DNA from: Dipteronia dyeriana
Taxonomy: Eukaryota > Streptophyta > Magnoliopsida > Sapindales > Sapindaceae
Assembly (NCBI GenBank): GCA_032871835.1
Contig: CM065296.1
Coordinates: 9,682,001 to 9,746,000, forward strand
Direction of reading: 5' to 3'
Length of the DNA: 64,000 nucleotides
The notes under the pieces are model-generated. The model saw only the letters and a program-made list of their open reading frames with translations. It ran no database searches and was not told where the DNA came from. How positions within the stretch are numbered: the stretch's first letter is position 1; every line of letters starts with the position of its first letter. The position numbers and the translations under genes were made by a program. Of this stretch, positions 1 to 10,326 are shown piece by piece.

Positions 1-44
1 ACGATGGTTTTTGACAAAAAAAAAACAGTTGAAAATAAAAGTTT

Positions 45-425
45 TGTCGTATGTGAATTTTACCAAGCATACATGTCATCGACAGGAAGGAGAAAGTTGC
101 CAGGTGGACACCCAAATAGACACTCAGGAAATATCCTACGAGGCATCATTAAAGAGAAGAAAACCCGAGTAAACCAGTAGCATGGCAAGACCTACTCGGA
201 ATCAACTAAATTACTCCAAACCAATTAAAAGTACTCGGGGTAGACAAAAAAGCATCTTCTACTCGGGCTTAAACAACGCTACTCGGGACCAACAAGTGTT
301 ATTCTTACTCGGGATAAATGCGACCCGAGTAAGAAACTTAGTGCTTAGTTTATACGGATTAAATCATTAAATACATGAAGATAGCCATCAGGAAGGAATC
401 CCAAAGAGAACAGAATACTGAGCTA
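45..425 (+). repeat. 5' LTR remnant of gypsy element 1
   Basis: Matches the first 381 bases of the 3' LTR (5239-5619) without length change. I count about 14 differences by eye, all transitions, so divergence is near 4 percent. Similarity stops abruptly after GAGCTA at 425, where pol sequence begins. The pattern fits illegitimate recombination that removed the rest of the LTR and most of the internal region. Confidence 0.85.
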
Positions 426-429
426 TTAA

Positions 430-576
430 GCCGCAGGATCCCTGGCTGATAAATGAGAAGGTCCATATAAGATCAAGGGGATAGCTGGCCATGGAGCTTA
501 TTGGATTGCTCTACCCAATGGAGGGGTTTTACCCCGACCATGCAATGCCCAATATCTGAAGATTTTCTATCCTTAA
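430..576 (+). pseudogene. gypsy pol C-terminus (end of integrase) fragment
   Basis: One frame reads ...SLADK*EGPYKIKGIAG and ends YLKIFYP followed by TAA at 574-576. The W-E-G-P-Y motif and the closing L-P-R-P-x-N-A-x-x-L-K-x-F-Y-P signature are the GPY/F region at the end of Ty3/gypsy integrase, typical of the Tat lineage. The Trp codon of WEGPY is TGA (454-456). Only 48 codons remain, fused to the truncated LTR. Similarity by recognition, not by search. Confidence 0.8.
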
Positions 577-1158
577 AATTACATATATATGTTCTTTTTT
601 TCTAGTCAGGACAATATTAGTCAGGATAAATATTAAACTGTAATTTGAATCTTTGTTGATTTTTTACAGTAATAAATAAAACTACTCGAAATTTCCGAAA
701 GGAAAGCATCTAGCTCGGGATTTCCAAAAGAAAGCATATGATAATAGGAACATATGGAAGAAGAGCATGATAATAAGAACATGCAAATAGAATTCTCGGG
801 ACCATCAAATCCCGAATGGGCGGAGAAGCTCGTAGGAGCATGCCAGCCGAGCAGGGTCAAAATGACCTTCGCAAAAAGGCAAACCCGATGCACCAAACTC
901 TGAAAAAATGCTCGGGACGCTCTTGGGAGAAATTCCGGTGAAATGCGTAGCTGTGTTGAAGCAATTTTTTTTTTTAAAAAAGAGCTCAACGATTCGGTAA
1001 ACCCTTGCACATAAAAACTGGGGAAACGTCCTTGGTATTGCGTAAGGACTCGAACGTATGATCATGGTGAGCCTTGATGTAATGTTCGGGTAGCAACCGG
1101 GTATGAAACACAAGTGTAAACTTACCTGTTTCAAGATGACTCGGTTAATAATAAAGAG
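577..1158 (+). other. Non-coding region after pol in gypsy element 1
   Basis: Lies between the pol stop and the 91-bp array. Open frames here on the minus strand are short and show no family motif. Contains the scattered CTCGGGA-type words seen throughout this family. Best read as the untranslated spacer of the element. Confidence 0.5.
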
Positions 1159-1613
1159 CCAGTTTAATAAGATACTTGGCAATTGAAGTCATTCGGGTAA
1201 CAACCAGTTTAATAAGATACTCGGTTAAGTTACCCAAACATCGAAGAAGCCAGTTTAATAAGATGCTTAGCAATTGAAGTCATTCGGGTAACAACCGGTT
1301 TAATAAGATACTCGGTTAAGTTACCCGAACATCGAAGAAGCCAGTTTAATAAGATACTTATCAATTGAAGTCATTCGGGTAACAACCAGTTTAATAAGTT
1401 ACTCGGTTAAGTTACCCGAACATCGAAGAAGCCAGTTTAATAAGATACTTGGCAATTGAAGTCATTCGGGTAACAACCGGTTTAATAAGACACTCGGTTA
1501 AGTTACCCGAACCTCGAAGAAGCCAGTTTAATAAGACACTTGGCAATTGAAGTCATTCGGGTAACAACCGGTTTAATAAGATACTCGGTTAAGTTACCCG
1601 AACATCAGTTAGT
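1159..1613 (+). repeat. 91-bp tandem repeat with a 10-bp inverted repeat per unit
   Basis: About five units repeat every 91 bases; the CCAGTTTAATAAG word recurs at 1161, 1250, 1341, 1432 and 1523. Each unit holds TTCGGGTAAC and its reverse complement GTTACCCGAA some 27 bases apart (1283-1292 with 1320-1329 in the second unit). The first unit has one mismatch in this stem; the others pair fully. Known: Retand elements carry an amplified tandem repeat at the corresponding place, between pol and the 3' LTR. Confidence 0.85.
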
Positions 1614-1770
1614 TTAATACAACACTCGGCAACAGTCAACAATAAACAGATCAAGACCATTCAATTCAAAATAAAATAAAATTTCATTGCTCCTAAAAGA
1701 ATGGTTACAGATCAAAGAATGGTTCTTTACAAGTAAAAAATAAATCAAAATTTTCTATAGTTCTACAAAA

Positions 1771-4745
1771 TTAAGGTTGCGAGGATTTCGAGCCTTTGCC
1801 AATACTCGGCTCTGCCACCATCTCGTACTCACGAAGCAGGCTCTCATTAGACGGCCAAGCGATATTATCGACAATATCATCCCTCCATTGGCTGTAATCT
1901 TCACCCGGGACTAGCCCGACATCTGGGACTACACCTTCAACCGACTCTTGACTTGCATAAAAGGTCGAGAGAGAATGCTCGGACGGAATCTCGAAATGCA
2001 TGGGATGAGGCTCTTTGCCTTGACTACTACAGTAGGCTCTCCATTCCTTCATCTGAATCCGAAGAGACTCCAAGGATCGGTCCACGTGATGTTTGATTAA
2101 CAGCTCTCAATCAGCTCTCAATTAGCTCGAGCTTTCTCGGTCGCCTTATTCTTAACTTTGAAGAACTCGCCAGCCGAAACTAACCAGCGTTGAAACTCCC
2201 GAAGAAGTAGGGCATCGTAAGTAGGAGGTCTTTTAAAACGATCCACCCCTTGGACTTCAAGTTCCAACCTGGCCTCTCGGGATAGAGATTCAACTATCAA
2301 CATTTGGAGCTCCAGATCTTCGATTTTTTGGCATATGCCGACCTTGATTGCTCTGCCTCCTGCTCTAACTTAAGCACGGATTCTTCAGCAGAAGATAGGA
2401 GATGTTGAAGTGATTCAACTTTCTCCTCTGCCAAAGTTGCCTTCTCCTCGGCTTCAACCTGCTTCGCCAGACAATGGTCGGTAAATATCTGTACAGAACC
2501 GACTTCCTGCTGATAAGCTTCTTCAGCTCGAACACGACCTTTCTACTCGCCTTCAACTGAGCCTCCAGACGCCTTATTCAATCAGCTTGATGTTGCTGCG
2601 TCTGAACTAACTCAGCGAATTCGGCCACCATCTGTAAAAAGATATATTTAGAAATCTGAAAGAAGCAAAACAATAGAGGAGTCGGATTTAACTTACATAA
2701 GATGCACCGTTGAAAACATTTTGAAGACGTTCGGTCAGGGAACCATCCCGAAAGCCGCTCCAGCGGTCTTCCCAGATAAAGCTCGACCGGAGGACATATC
2801 CCGTAGCATATCCTGGGGAGAAAGGAATAAAGGAACCCCTGAGGATTCAGCTCACAGATTTCCAAACTCGGGGGCAGGAGAAGCCCTGTTCGGTTCTAAG
2901 GATAGAGAAGGAACCCCCGAAGGTTCAGCCCCCATATCTCCAACCTCGGGGGTAGAAGAAGCCCTACTCAGTTCTGAAGCGGCCGCTTCTACTGATGCTC
3001 CAGCACCAACACTCAGGGCAATCTCATCCGCAACATCTTCATCACTGGAGTCGATAAATGAGACTACCCGAGGAACTTTGAGAGGACGAGACGGCGAACT
3101 AACTGCCTTTCGCTTTTCACCCCGAGAACGGTGGAAGTTAAGGTCAGCAACAGGATCTTCCTGCGGATCGTCCCGAAAAGACTCAAAGAATTCGGCACCT
3201 GCAGACACTTGATCCGTCAAGACGTTACCACCGTCGCCGGCTACAAACCGTCCAACAGGCTCTTCACCCGGGCTTTCACATTGCCTCTCCCTATTATCAG
3301 GCAGTTGGGTGTCAGTTGGCTCCGTTTGGCCACTTGGACCAGCAAAATCCTGAGTAGAAGGCTGAGCACCTTTATGAACGTACTTGGGGATCTGTTCCTC
3401 AGGAGTGTCGGTTTCCTCATCAGGCTTGGGTGGAGCAATACCCTCATCGCCCTGACGGGAGGCTTCTTTTCTACTCACCTGCAAAATCAACTTCACTTGA
3501 CGAGCCTGAAGATCGCTGACGACGTCCGTATCGAACACATAAAAAAAAGATGTCAGAAGATGAAAAGCAGAAAAATACAATAGAAAGGGCGTCGGGTTAC
3601 TTACATCGCATGCGATGGCCCGAAATCTGTCTGAAGAAGCCGAGCTTTATCAAATCCTCTTTTTTAAAAAGGTAGCTCTTGCTCCTCTTCTCTAGAGTAC
3701 GAACAGCTGCCCGAGTCAGCCTCTTTAGCTCAGAATCACTATAATCTATTATTTTCTTGTTCCACACTTCGGGAGAACAGAAGAAACGGGGAACACTCAA
3801 CACCTTTCGGGAATCCTCAGATCCAACAGTAACGTTGAGCCCGAGAGCCCCTCTAGCAAAAAACCAACTGTTCTTTCGGAACTTGTTGGATGTAGGGAAT
3901 CCTCATACAAAACCCTTCTTTTTTGGGTCATCAGAAGCGTCGACCTCTCGATTCACTTTTGCTTTTTTGGGGACCCAACCATCCGATTAAGTAGATGCAA
4001 GAAAATAGGTCTCCGTCTTGCTAACCTGCCTCAGCGTGAAGAAATGTCTAATTTCATTTGGGGAAGGCGGTGAAAGGTTCATTCTACTGAACATATGCCA
4101 CATGCACATAAAGACTTTATAACTATTCGGGGCCAATTGAGTTGGGGCTATCCCTGCTTCAGCCAAAAACCAAACAATAAATGGTTGAAAGGGAAGTGTG
4201 ACACCACAACATAGCATTGATCAATAAATCGCGACCATACCCTCAGGAGGATTCCATACGGCTTTATCCCCCGCAGGAACCAAAGTGTCCGAGTCAGGCA
4301 AGTCAAATCGGGAGCGGTATTTTTCTATTTCAGTTGGCCCGACCACATTCGGCTCAGTATCAAAGCCACTCGGGCGAGTATCAAAAAACGAAAGACGAGA
4401 CGCCCTGTACACCTCATCAACATCACCTTCGTTAACAGTTTGTTCCTTGATCTGAACGCTGCTCGAGCCGTGCTTGTATACCTTACTTCTGCTATGATGT
4501 TTACCCATCCTTCGAAAAGATACCTTGTGTTCAGAAATATCAGAATCAGAACTAGATGGAGAACTCGATACAGGGCTGAAAGTGACATCAAGGTGAAGCC
4601 CAGAAACATCAACCTCTAAAAATGAAGGCTCATCTATTGGGATATCCCCCAGTAATCGTTTAATGCAAGAAACTAACTGGAAATCCACACGTTCTAATGC
4701 ATCAAAAGCGATTTTAAAAATACGATGGCGGAAAGATGGCCCCAT
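1771..4745 (-). pseudogene. Antisense intron-containing gene of Tat element (putative gypsy-type transposon domain), copy 1
   Basis: Runs opposite to pol. Exon 1 (4745-3605) begins MGPSFRHRIFKIAFDALERV and holds a region with LAPNSYKVFMCMWHMFSRM and EIRHFFTLRQ, which I recognise as the plant 'putative gypsy type transposon' domain (Pfam PF04195). Exon 2 is acidic and low-complexity. Exon 3 (2631-1771) is coiled-coil-like (VQTQQHQAD onward). Intron 2 (2696-2632) has donor GTAAGT and acceptor TTTACAG; intron 1 has donor GTAAGT at 3604, but its acceptor AG, present in the second copy, reads TG. In-frame stops at about 4218, 3988, 2852 and 2578 break it. Homologous copy at 10327-13002. Function in transposition is not established. 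Confidence 0.75.
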
Positions 4746-5226
4746 TAAAACTAACCTTGAATTGAGATCGATGCAAGATCTTCAAACGGAGAATCGTGAA
4801 CTTCTGGATAATGAAATCTGGGTTTAAAGAAATTTCTGCTGAAAATTGTTGAGAATAAACCAATGATGTCTCTCAGCGAAGAATTTAAAAAGGAGACGGC
4901 ACGAAACCCTAGGATTTCAAGGCGGAAAAAAACTTATAATAAAACTCGATGACGTAGGCGGCGTTTGGGGAGACGCAAAAATCATTTCTCATAAATGATA
5001 TTAAAAAACGAAGAGACGAGGGACACGTGTCGAAACAGGAAGTAGCCCTCGACTGTCAGAAATTCAAAACGTCGCCATCACTTAAGATCTCACGTGATGA
5101 AGCGAATCGAAATTACAGAGTCACCATTAAGACACGCCATTATGACAAGACGACTATTCTGACGAGTAAAAATTAAGATGATTAAAATACACTTGCCCGA
5201 AATGAAATTTTCTCGGTAAAAATATT
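4746..5226 (-). promoter_or_regulatory. Leader and probable promoter of the antisense gene
   Basis: Upstream of the antisense ATG. A TTTTTAAAT-like TATA candidate near 4885-4895 (minus strand) has a counterpart in copy 2 (CTTTAAATGC near 10181), both about 140 bases before the start codon. The shared position supports a real antisense promoter, but this is inference from two copies. Confidence 0.4.
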
Positions 5227-5238
5227 TTAAGGAGGTAT
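5227..5238 (+). other. Polypurine tract of gypsy element 1
   Basis: TTAAGGAGGTAT lies directly before the 3' LTR start (TGTCG). Copy 2 has AAAGGGGTAT at the same place (9823-9838, minus strand). Position and purine content fit the plus-strand primer of reverse transcription. Confidence 0.65.
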
Positions 5239-6141
5239 TGTCGTATGTGAATTTTACCAAGTATACATGTCATCGACAGGAAGGAGAAAATTGCCAGGTG
5301 GACACCCAAATAGGCATTCAGGAAATATCCTACGAGGCATCATTAAAGAGAAGAAAACCCGAGTAAACCAGTAGCATGGCAAGACCTACTCGGGATCAAC
5401 TAAATTACTCCAAATCAATTAAAAGTACTCGGGGTAGACAAGAAAGCATCTTTTACTCGGGCTTAAACGACGCTACTCGGAACCAACAAGTGTTATTCTT
5501 ACTCGGGATAAATGCGACCCGAGTAAGAAACCTAGTGCTTAGTTTATACGGATTAAGTCATTAAATACACGAAGATAACCATCAGGAAGGAATCCCAAAG
5601 AGAACAGAATACTGAGCTAGAAGAATCCTCAATCAGGAAACAACTTGATTTCGCTACAAAGACTACATTTTTATAAGGAAACAAGTCCAAATAAAGCTGC
5701 ACTACTAGAATCTCACTCAATTTCCATAGGAGACTCTGAAACAGGAAAGAAGACAAATCAACCTCAAACAAGTAACCGAATCACAATTAAATACAAAGAT
5801 CTTGTATTACTTGTACAAAGCAAATTAGGGTTCTATAAACATATAAATAGACCCATAATCTCATCCAGAAAAGATATATAGGCAATATAACATACACAAC
5901 AAGCAACGAAAAAATACAGAGAGAAGAAAGAGAGATCGAGAGCTTGTAAACATCATATTTTCATAGTGGATTTTGGCTTGGTTGATCCTTCAACCACCCG
6001 TGGACGTTTCTCCGGTTATCGGAGTTTTACCACGTAAAACGTGTCTTCGTTACTCTCTCTGAATCTCTTTCTCTTTGAATTAATAGCTGAAATCCAATCT
6101 TTATTGGCTTTTCTGACACAATCCAGAAATCAACGTCAACA
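5239..6141 (+). repeat. 3' LTR of gypsy element 1
   Basis: 903 bases, TGTCGTATG...CGTCAACA. The first 381 match the left remnant. The whole LTR is also present inverted at 8971-9822. Near its end are short CT-rich stretches and CTCTCTCTGAATCTC. TSD candidate AGCTT follows. Confidence 0.85.
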
Positions 6142-6263
6142 AGCTTGAAAATGTATTTTACATATTACTTCCATATATGAATATCTCAAATCTTAAGAAG
6201 AGAGATTCATCAAGGTCCTATATGAAAACAAACACACATACATACATATATATATACATGTAT

Positions 6264-6316
<53 letters not shown>

Positions 6317-6382
6317 GATTACAATGATATAAGCATGTGACTCTAATTGAAAACTATATTAGAAAGCTTAGGCACTTATAAT
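6142..6382. other. Flank with (TA)n tract
   Basis: Short AT-rich stretch between the gypsy element and the CACTA-like element, including an uninterrupted (TA)n run at about 6272-6314. No gene seen. Confidence 0.6.
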
Positions 6383-7254
6383 CACAGCTAAAAAAAGGTT
6401 ATTGGGATGAATTTTTTTTGTCCCAATAACCTAAAATTCATTCCTAAAGACTTATCAGGACGAAAAAATGCGTCTCAAAATCCATACCAAGAGATAAAGT
6501 ATTGGGACTATATAATTCATAGAAAAAAAAAAAAAGGCCAATCCAACCTACCCCACCACAACACACGTAAGCCCATTACCCTCATTCCATATTTAAATTA
6601 AGTGGTGTTGAACTTGTGAGTTCCATCTTATATGTAGTGCCCAAACCATTACACTACAACATAAACTTTGATGATTTATGTAAAACGATTTATATATAAC
6701 GTTAATATGTTACTTTATTTATTATATTTTTCAAAATTAAAGTTTTTGAGAACAAATTATAAAAAATTATTGTTAGATCATTCAAATTGATCACGGTAGT
6801 CTTTATAATTATTTTATATATTATACCAATGAATAATGAAAAACATTTATTAGATAATGTTTTCCTAAACTATTATTTTTAAAATCAAATACTAATTGAG
6901 TCAAGAATCTACGGTAATCGATAAGATAAATGATTACGATAAAAAATTGGAATGCGACTCTCACTTCTGAAGAGATTTCTCCTCATATTTGTGATTTAAT
7001 GAGTGAAGTTAGACTTGAATATTTATTACAAAAAATCAGAAAAAATATTCATATATACTTTGCCAAAGGTTGTCGACCATTTTTTTATTATTATTATTAC
7101 AACATATTTTAGATTCTTATTATTATATTTAAAAATAAAAAGAATATATATATATATATATATAATTATATATATACATACTTTTTGAATTTATTATAGT
7201 AATTATTATAAAAAAGTGAGGAAATTTAATTAAGAATCTCAATTAAATTAAAAA

Positions 7255-7361
7255 ATTATTTAAACTAAATTTAAAATAAAATAATTTAAACTAAATTTTA
7301 AATAAAACAATTTAAACTAAATTTTAAATAAAACAATTTAAACTAAATTTTAAATAAAATA
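7255..7361. repeat. 26-bp tandem repeat, four units
   Basis: ATTTAAACTAAATTTTAAAT recurs about every 26 bases in the middle of the CACTA-like element. Simple AT-rich array with no other role visible. Confidence 0.8.
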
Positions 7362-7528
7362 AGGAAAATAAAAAAAAACTTTTTGGGACAAATACCCGAT
7401 TTGCCCCGATAGAGGGTATATTGGGACAACATAAAATTCGTCACAACAGGTTAGTTTTAGGGATGAATTATTTATTTCGTCTCAATAAACATCCTATTGG
7501 GACAAAAAAAAAATCGTCACTAAAAGTA

Positions 7529-7878
7529 TCGTCAGGTTTGCACTTTTTAAAGACGGATAATTTATTTCATCCCAATAGACATCTATTGGGATGATATTTT
7601 TTATCCCTAAAAATATTGTTAAGATTGTGATTTTTAGGAACGAATAATTTATTTCGTCCCTAAAGACAACCTATTGGGACAAAAAAAATCGTCCCTAAAA
7701 GTTTCGTCAGGTTTGCACTTTTTAAAGACGGATAATTTATTTCATCCCAATAGACATCTATTGGGATGATATTTTTTATCCCTAAAAGTATTGTTAAGAT
7801 TGTGATTTTTAGGAACAAATAATTTATTTCGTCCCTAAAGACAACCTATTGGGACAAAAAAAAATCGTCCCTAAAAGT
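7529..7878. repeat. 175-bp direct duplication in the subterminal CACTA region
   Basis: TCGTCAGGTTTGCACTTTTT begins at 7529 and again at 7704, and the two 175-base units are nearly identical (differences such as A/G at single positions). Each contains a GGGACGAAAT-class word in both orientations. A recent unit duplication within the element end. Confidence 0.85.
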
Positions 7879-8078
7879 TTCGTCCGAGTAGCTATTTTTT
7901 CTTGTAGTGAATAGTGTACATGTTAGAGCAGTAGAGTAAGAGTTCATTGAAGAAACTATTACATATCATAATAAAATCCACAAAAGAGCAACACATTTCA
8001 AGTAGAAAGGCTTGATTGTCATTGACATAATCAAATTTAATCAAATAATTAAATTACCGAAAAAGAAAATACGATGAG

Positions 8079-8512
8079 TACATACTTAAAAGTTCAATTT
8101 TAAAATTAAGAAAATAACTAAAAAGAAAAATCATATTCAAACAAATTCTAAAAATAACACCAATAAAATTTATCGTTAAGCGAAAAATCAAGTCCTGATA
8201 AATCACCTTGAACGTGATTAATAGTTTATAGTGGACTATTCCCTTTACAATATTCACCCAAATTAATTGTCTTATTTTTTGCATCGTTGATGCTTGAACT
8301 TGGGAAGTTGAAAATCACCACCACCACCACCACCATTTTGAGACAGTTGAATAATACCCTCTGGCCCAATTTATGATCATAAGTGGGCGATTGTTGTCAT
8401 CGTTTTCTTGAATTCATCATCATCATATTGGCTTTACCATGACAAAATCGATTAGTACCAAATAGAATCCATGGTTAAAGAGGCTTTCGAAATAATTGAG
8501 TTTATGACAAAA
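8079..8512. repeat. Dispersed repeat, related to 19764-20135
   Basis: Begins TACATACTTAAAAGTTCAAT and shares long imperfect similarity, same orientation, with 19764-20135, including the AAATCAAGTC and TTTATGATCATAAGTG words. Contains a (CAC)n run at about 8318-8336 that the second copy lacks. No coding signal. Family unknown. Bases 7910-8078, between the CACTA end and this repeat, show nothing. Confidence 0.65.
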
Positions 8513-8970
8513 CTATAAGGGAATCTCCAATGGGAGCGCCAAATTCCATTTTGTTGCCGTTGTGGACTCCAACCAGACGCTATTCCTTGCACCGGATTGC
8601 ATCAGCCTTTATTCTTGCGCCTGATCTGGCGCAACTTTCTCCTATATGCTACATTGTAGCGCTCTTTTGTTTTTTTAGTCTCTTAAATTTTACTTATTAT
8701 TATATTGACCATTATACAATAAATTCTATTATGATTGTATCCCTTATTAAAAGTTTTGTTTAATCACAGTTTTACCCATATTAAATCAAATGTATTCCAA
8801 TTGTATCCTTTTAATTATCTAATGCTTTTGGTTAATTTATATTTGTTTTAATTTACTAATGTGTTAATTTCCTAACTTGTCGTAACATTATGTTAATTAA
8901 GAGGTGAAATATTAATTGTTGAGAAATAATAAAAAAGTGAATATTTAGGGAATATTTCTTTTATAGTAAG
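8513..8970. other. Unassigned stretch before gypsy element 2
   Basis: Starts GGGAATCTCCAATGGGAGCG, the kind of word found at ends of some Harbinger MITEs, but no matching inverted end was found. The rest is AT-rich with no convincing reading frame. Confidence 0.3.
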
Positions 8971-9822
8971 TGTTGACGTCGATTTCTGGATGTGTGAGAA
9001 AAGTCAAAAAGATTGGATCTTTAGCTGTGGTTTCAATGAGAAAAAGAAGGAGAGTAATTGGACACAGGTTTTACATGGTAAAACTCCGATAACCGGAGAA
9101 AGGTTCACAGGTGGTTGAATAAACAACCGAGCCAAAATCTACTATTGAAAAGATTTACAACTCTCGATCTCTCTTTTTCTCTCTCTATATTCCTATATAT
9201 CTTTTTATGACGAGATTATGGGTCTATTTATAAGTGTATAGAACCCTAATCCTTTTTGTACAAGTAATGAAAGATCTTTGTATTTAATTATTTGAAGTAA
9301 TCTGTCTTTTTTCCTATCTCGGAGACTTGTATAGAGATCGAATGGGACTCTAGTGATATAGTCTAGTTAGGACTTTCCTTATAAATACGTAAGTCTTTTT
9401 GAAGAAATAAAATTGTTGCCTGATTTGGAACCTTTTTCTTGTTTGGTATTCCATTTATCCTGGAATTCTTCTATGACGCGGGTACCTTTACGTATTTTAG
9501 CATGATTCTTGGTTCGTGTTCGAGTTATGTGATGGGCTTCTTTATTCGGGTTTCTTCATGTTTATCCCGAGTAGAACATGATGCTAGTTGGTCCCGAATG
9601 ACATCATCTGATCCCGAGTAGAACATGACGTCAGCTAACCCCGAGCGACGTTAACTGATCCCGAGTAGGTTTTGCTCAATACTTATTTATTTATTTATTC
9701 GGGTTCCTTTTCTTTGGAGATATCTTGCGGTATATTTTCTGAGTGCTTATTTGGATTTCCACTTGGCAATTTTATCCTCTTTGTCAAATGACGTCTACGT
9801 TTGATAAAATTTACATACGACA
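8971..9822 (-). repeat. 3' LTR of gypsy element 2
   Basis: Reads TGTTGACGTC...CATACGACA on the + strand, the reverse complement of the 5239-6141 LTR with indels (852 against 903 bases). The rest of the element lies to its right, and the purine tract complement (ATACCCCTTT) begins at 9823, which sets the orientation. Confidence 0.85.
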
Positions 9823-10326
9823 ATACCCCTTTAAAATATTTTTACCTAACGGGGTTTCGTTCCGAGCAAAAGTATTTTAATCAACCCTTCAATTGTTATC
9901 TCATTAACGACAGAGTAAATGTCTTGTCATAATGACGTGTCTTAATGGTGACCATGTAAATTCAATTTGCCTACTCACACGAGATCTCAATGATTACAAC
10001 GTTTTGGAGTCCTGACGGTTTTGGTCAGTTCTTCTCTTAACACGTGTCCTCTATCACTTCATTTCTCGATACCATTTATGAGAAACGACCTACGCGTCCC
10101 CTAGTGCGCCGTCTATGTCATTAAATCTATCTTTGATTTTTCCCGCTTCTTGAGATCCTAGGGTTTTGCTCTATTATCCCTTTAAATGCTCCGCTGAGCG
10201 GAGTTGCCCTGGTTTATTCTTAGAGACTCAAACCAGAAATTTTTCAACCCAGGTTTCTTTACGCAGCAAATCTCTATTCTCCATTGAAGTTTTTACATCA
10301 GGTTTCTTCAGTCAAGGTTAGTTTCA

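Larger units (their letters stand above)
45..6141 (+). mobile_element. Internally deleted Ty3/gypsy element, Tat/Retand-like
   Basis: Seen: a direct repeat pair (45-425 and 5239-6141) brackets the end of a pol gene, a 91-bp tandem repeat, a gene on the opposite strand and a purine tract just before the right repeat. The right repeat runs TG...CA. Flanking 5-mers are AGTTT (40-44) and AGCTT (6142-6146), a target duplication with one mismatch. Known: Tat-lineage elements (Retand, Ogre) carry extra, often antisense, reading frames and tandem repeats between pol and the 3' LTR. Odd: the left LTR stops after 381 bases and joins directly to the last ~50 codons of pol, so gag, protease, RT, RNase H and most of integrase are gone. 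It cannot move by itself. Confidence 0.85.
6383..7909. mobile_element. Non-autonomous CACTA (En/Spm)-like element
   Basis: The right end reads ...TTTTTTCTTGTAGTG, the reverse complement of the standard plant CACTA start CACTACAAGAAAAAA. The left end is CACAGCTAAAAAAAGG, which may be the same terminus with four bases lost. The 3-mer AAT flanks both ends (6380-6382, 7910-7912), the size expected for CACTA insertion. Subterminal GGGACGAAATAAATTATT-like words in both orientations are typical. A perfect 11-bp inverted repeat (GGTTATTGGGA with TCCCAATAACC) sits near 6398-6433. No transposase is seen in the 1.5 kb. Confidence 0.65.

Noticed and set aside
633..1182. Two overlapping 125-codon frames on the minus strand
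   Set aside because: They lie in the untranslated region of gypsy element 1, share no motif with its antisense gene, and have unstructured composition.
8513..8763. Possible Harbinger MITE starting GGGAATCTCCAATGGG
   Set aside because: No inverted partner end or target duplication found, so kept only as unassigned sequence.
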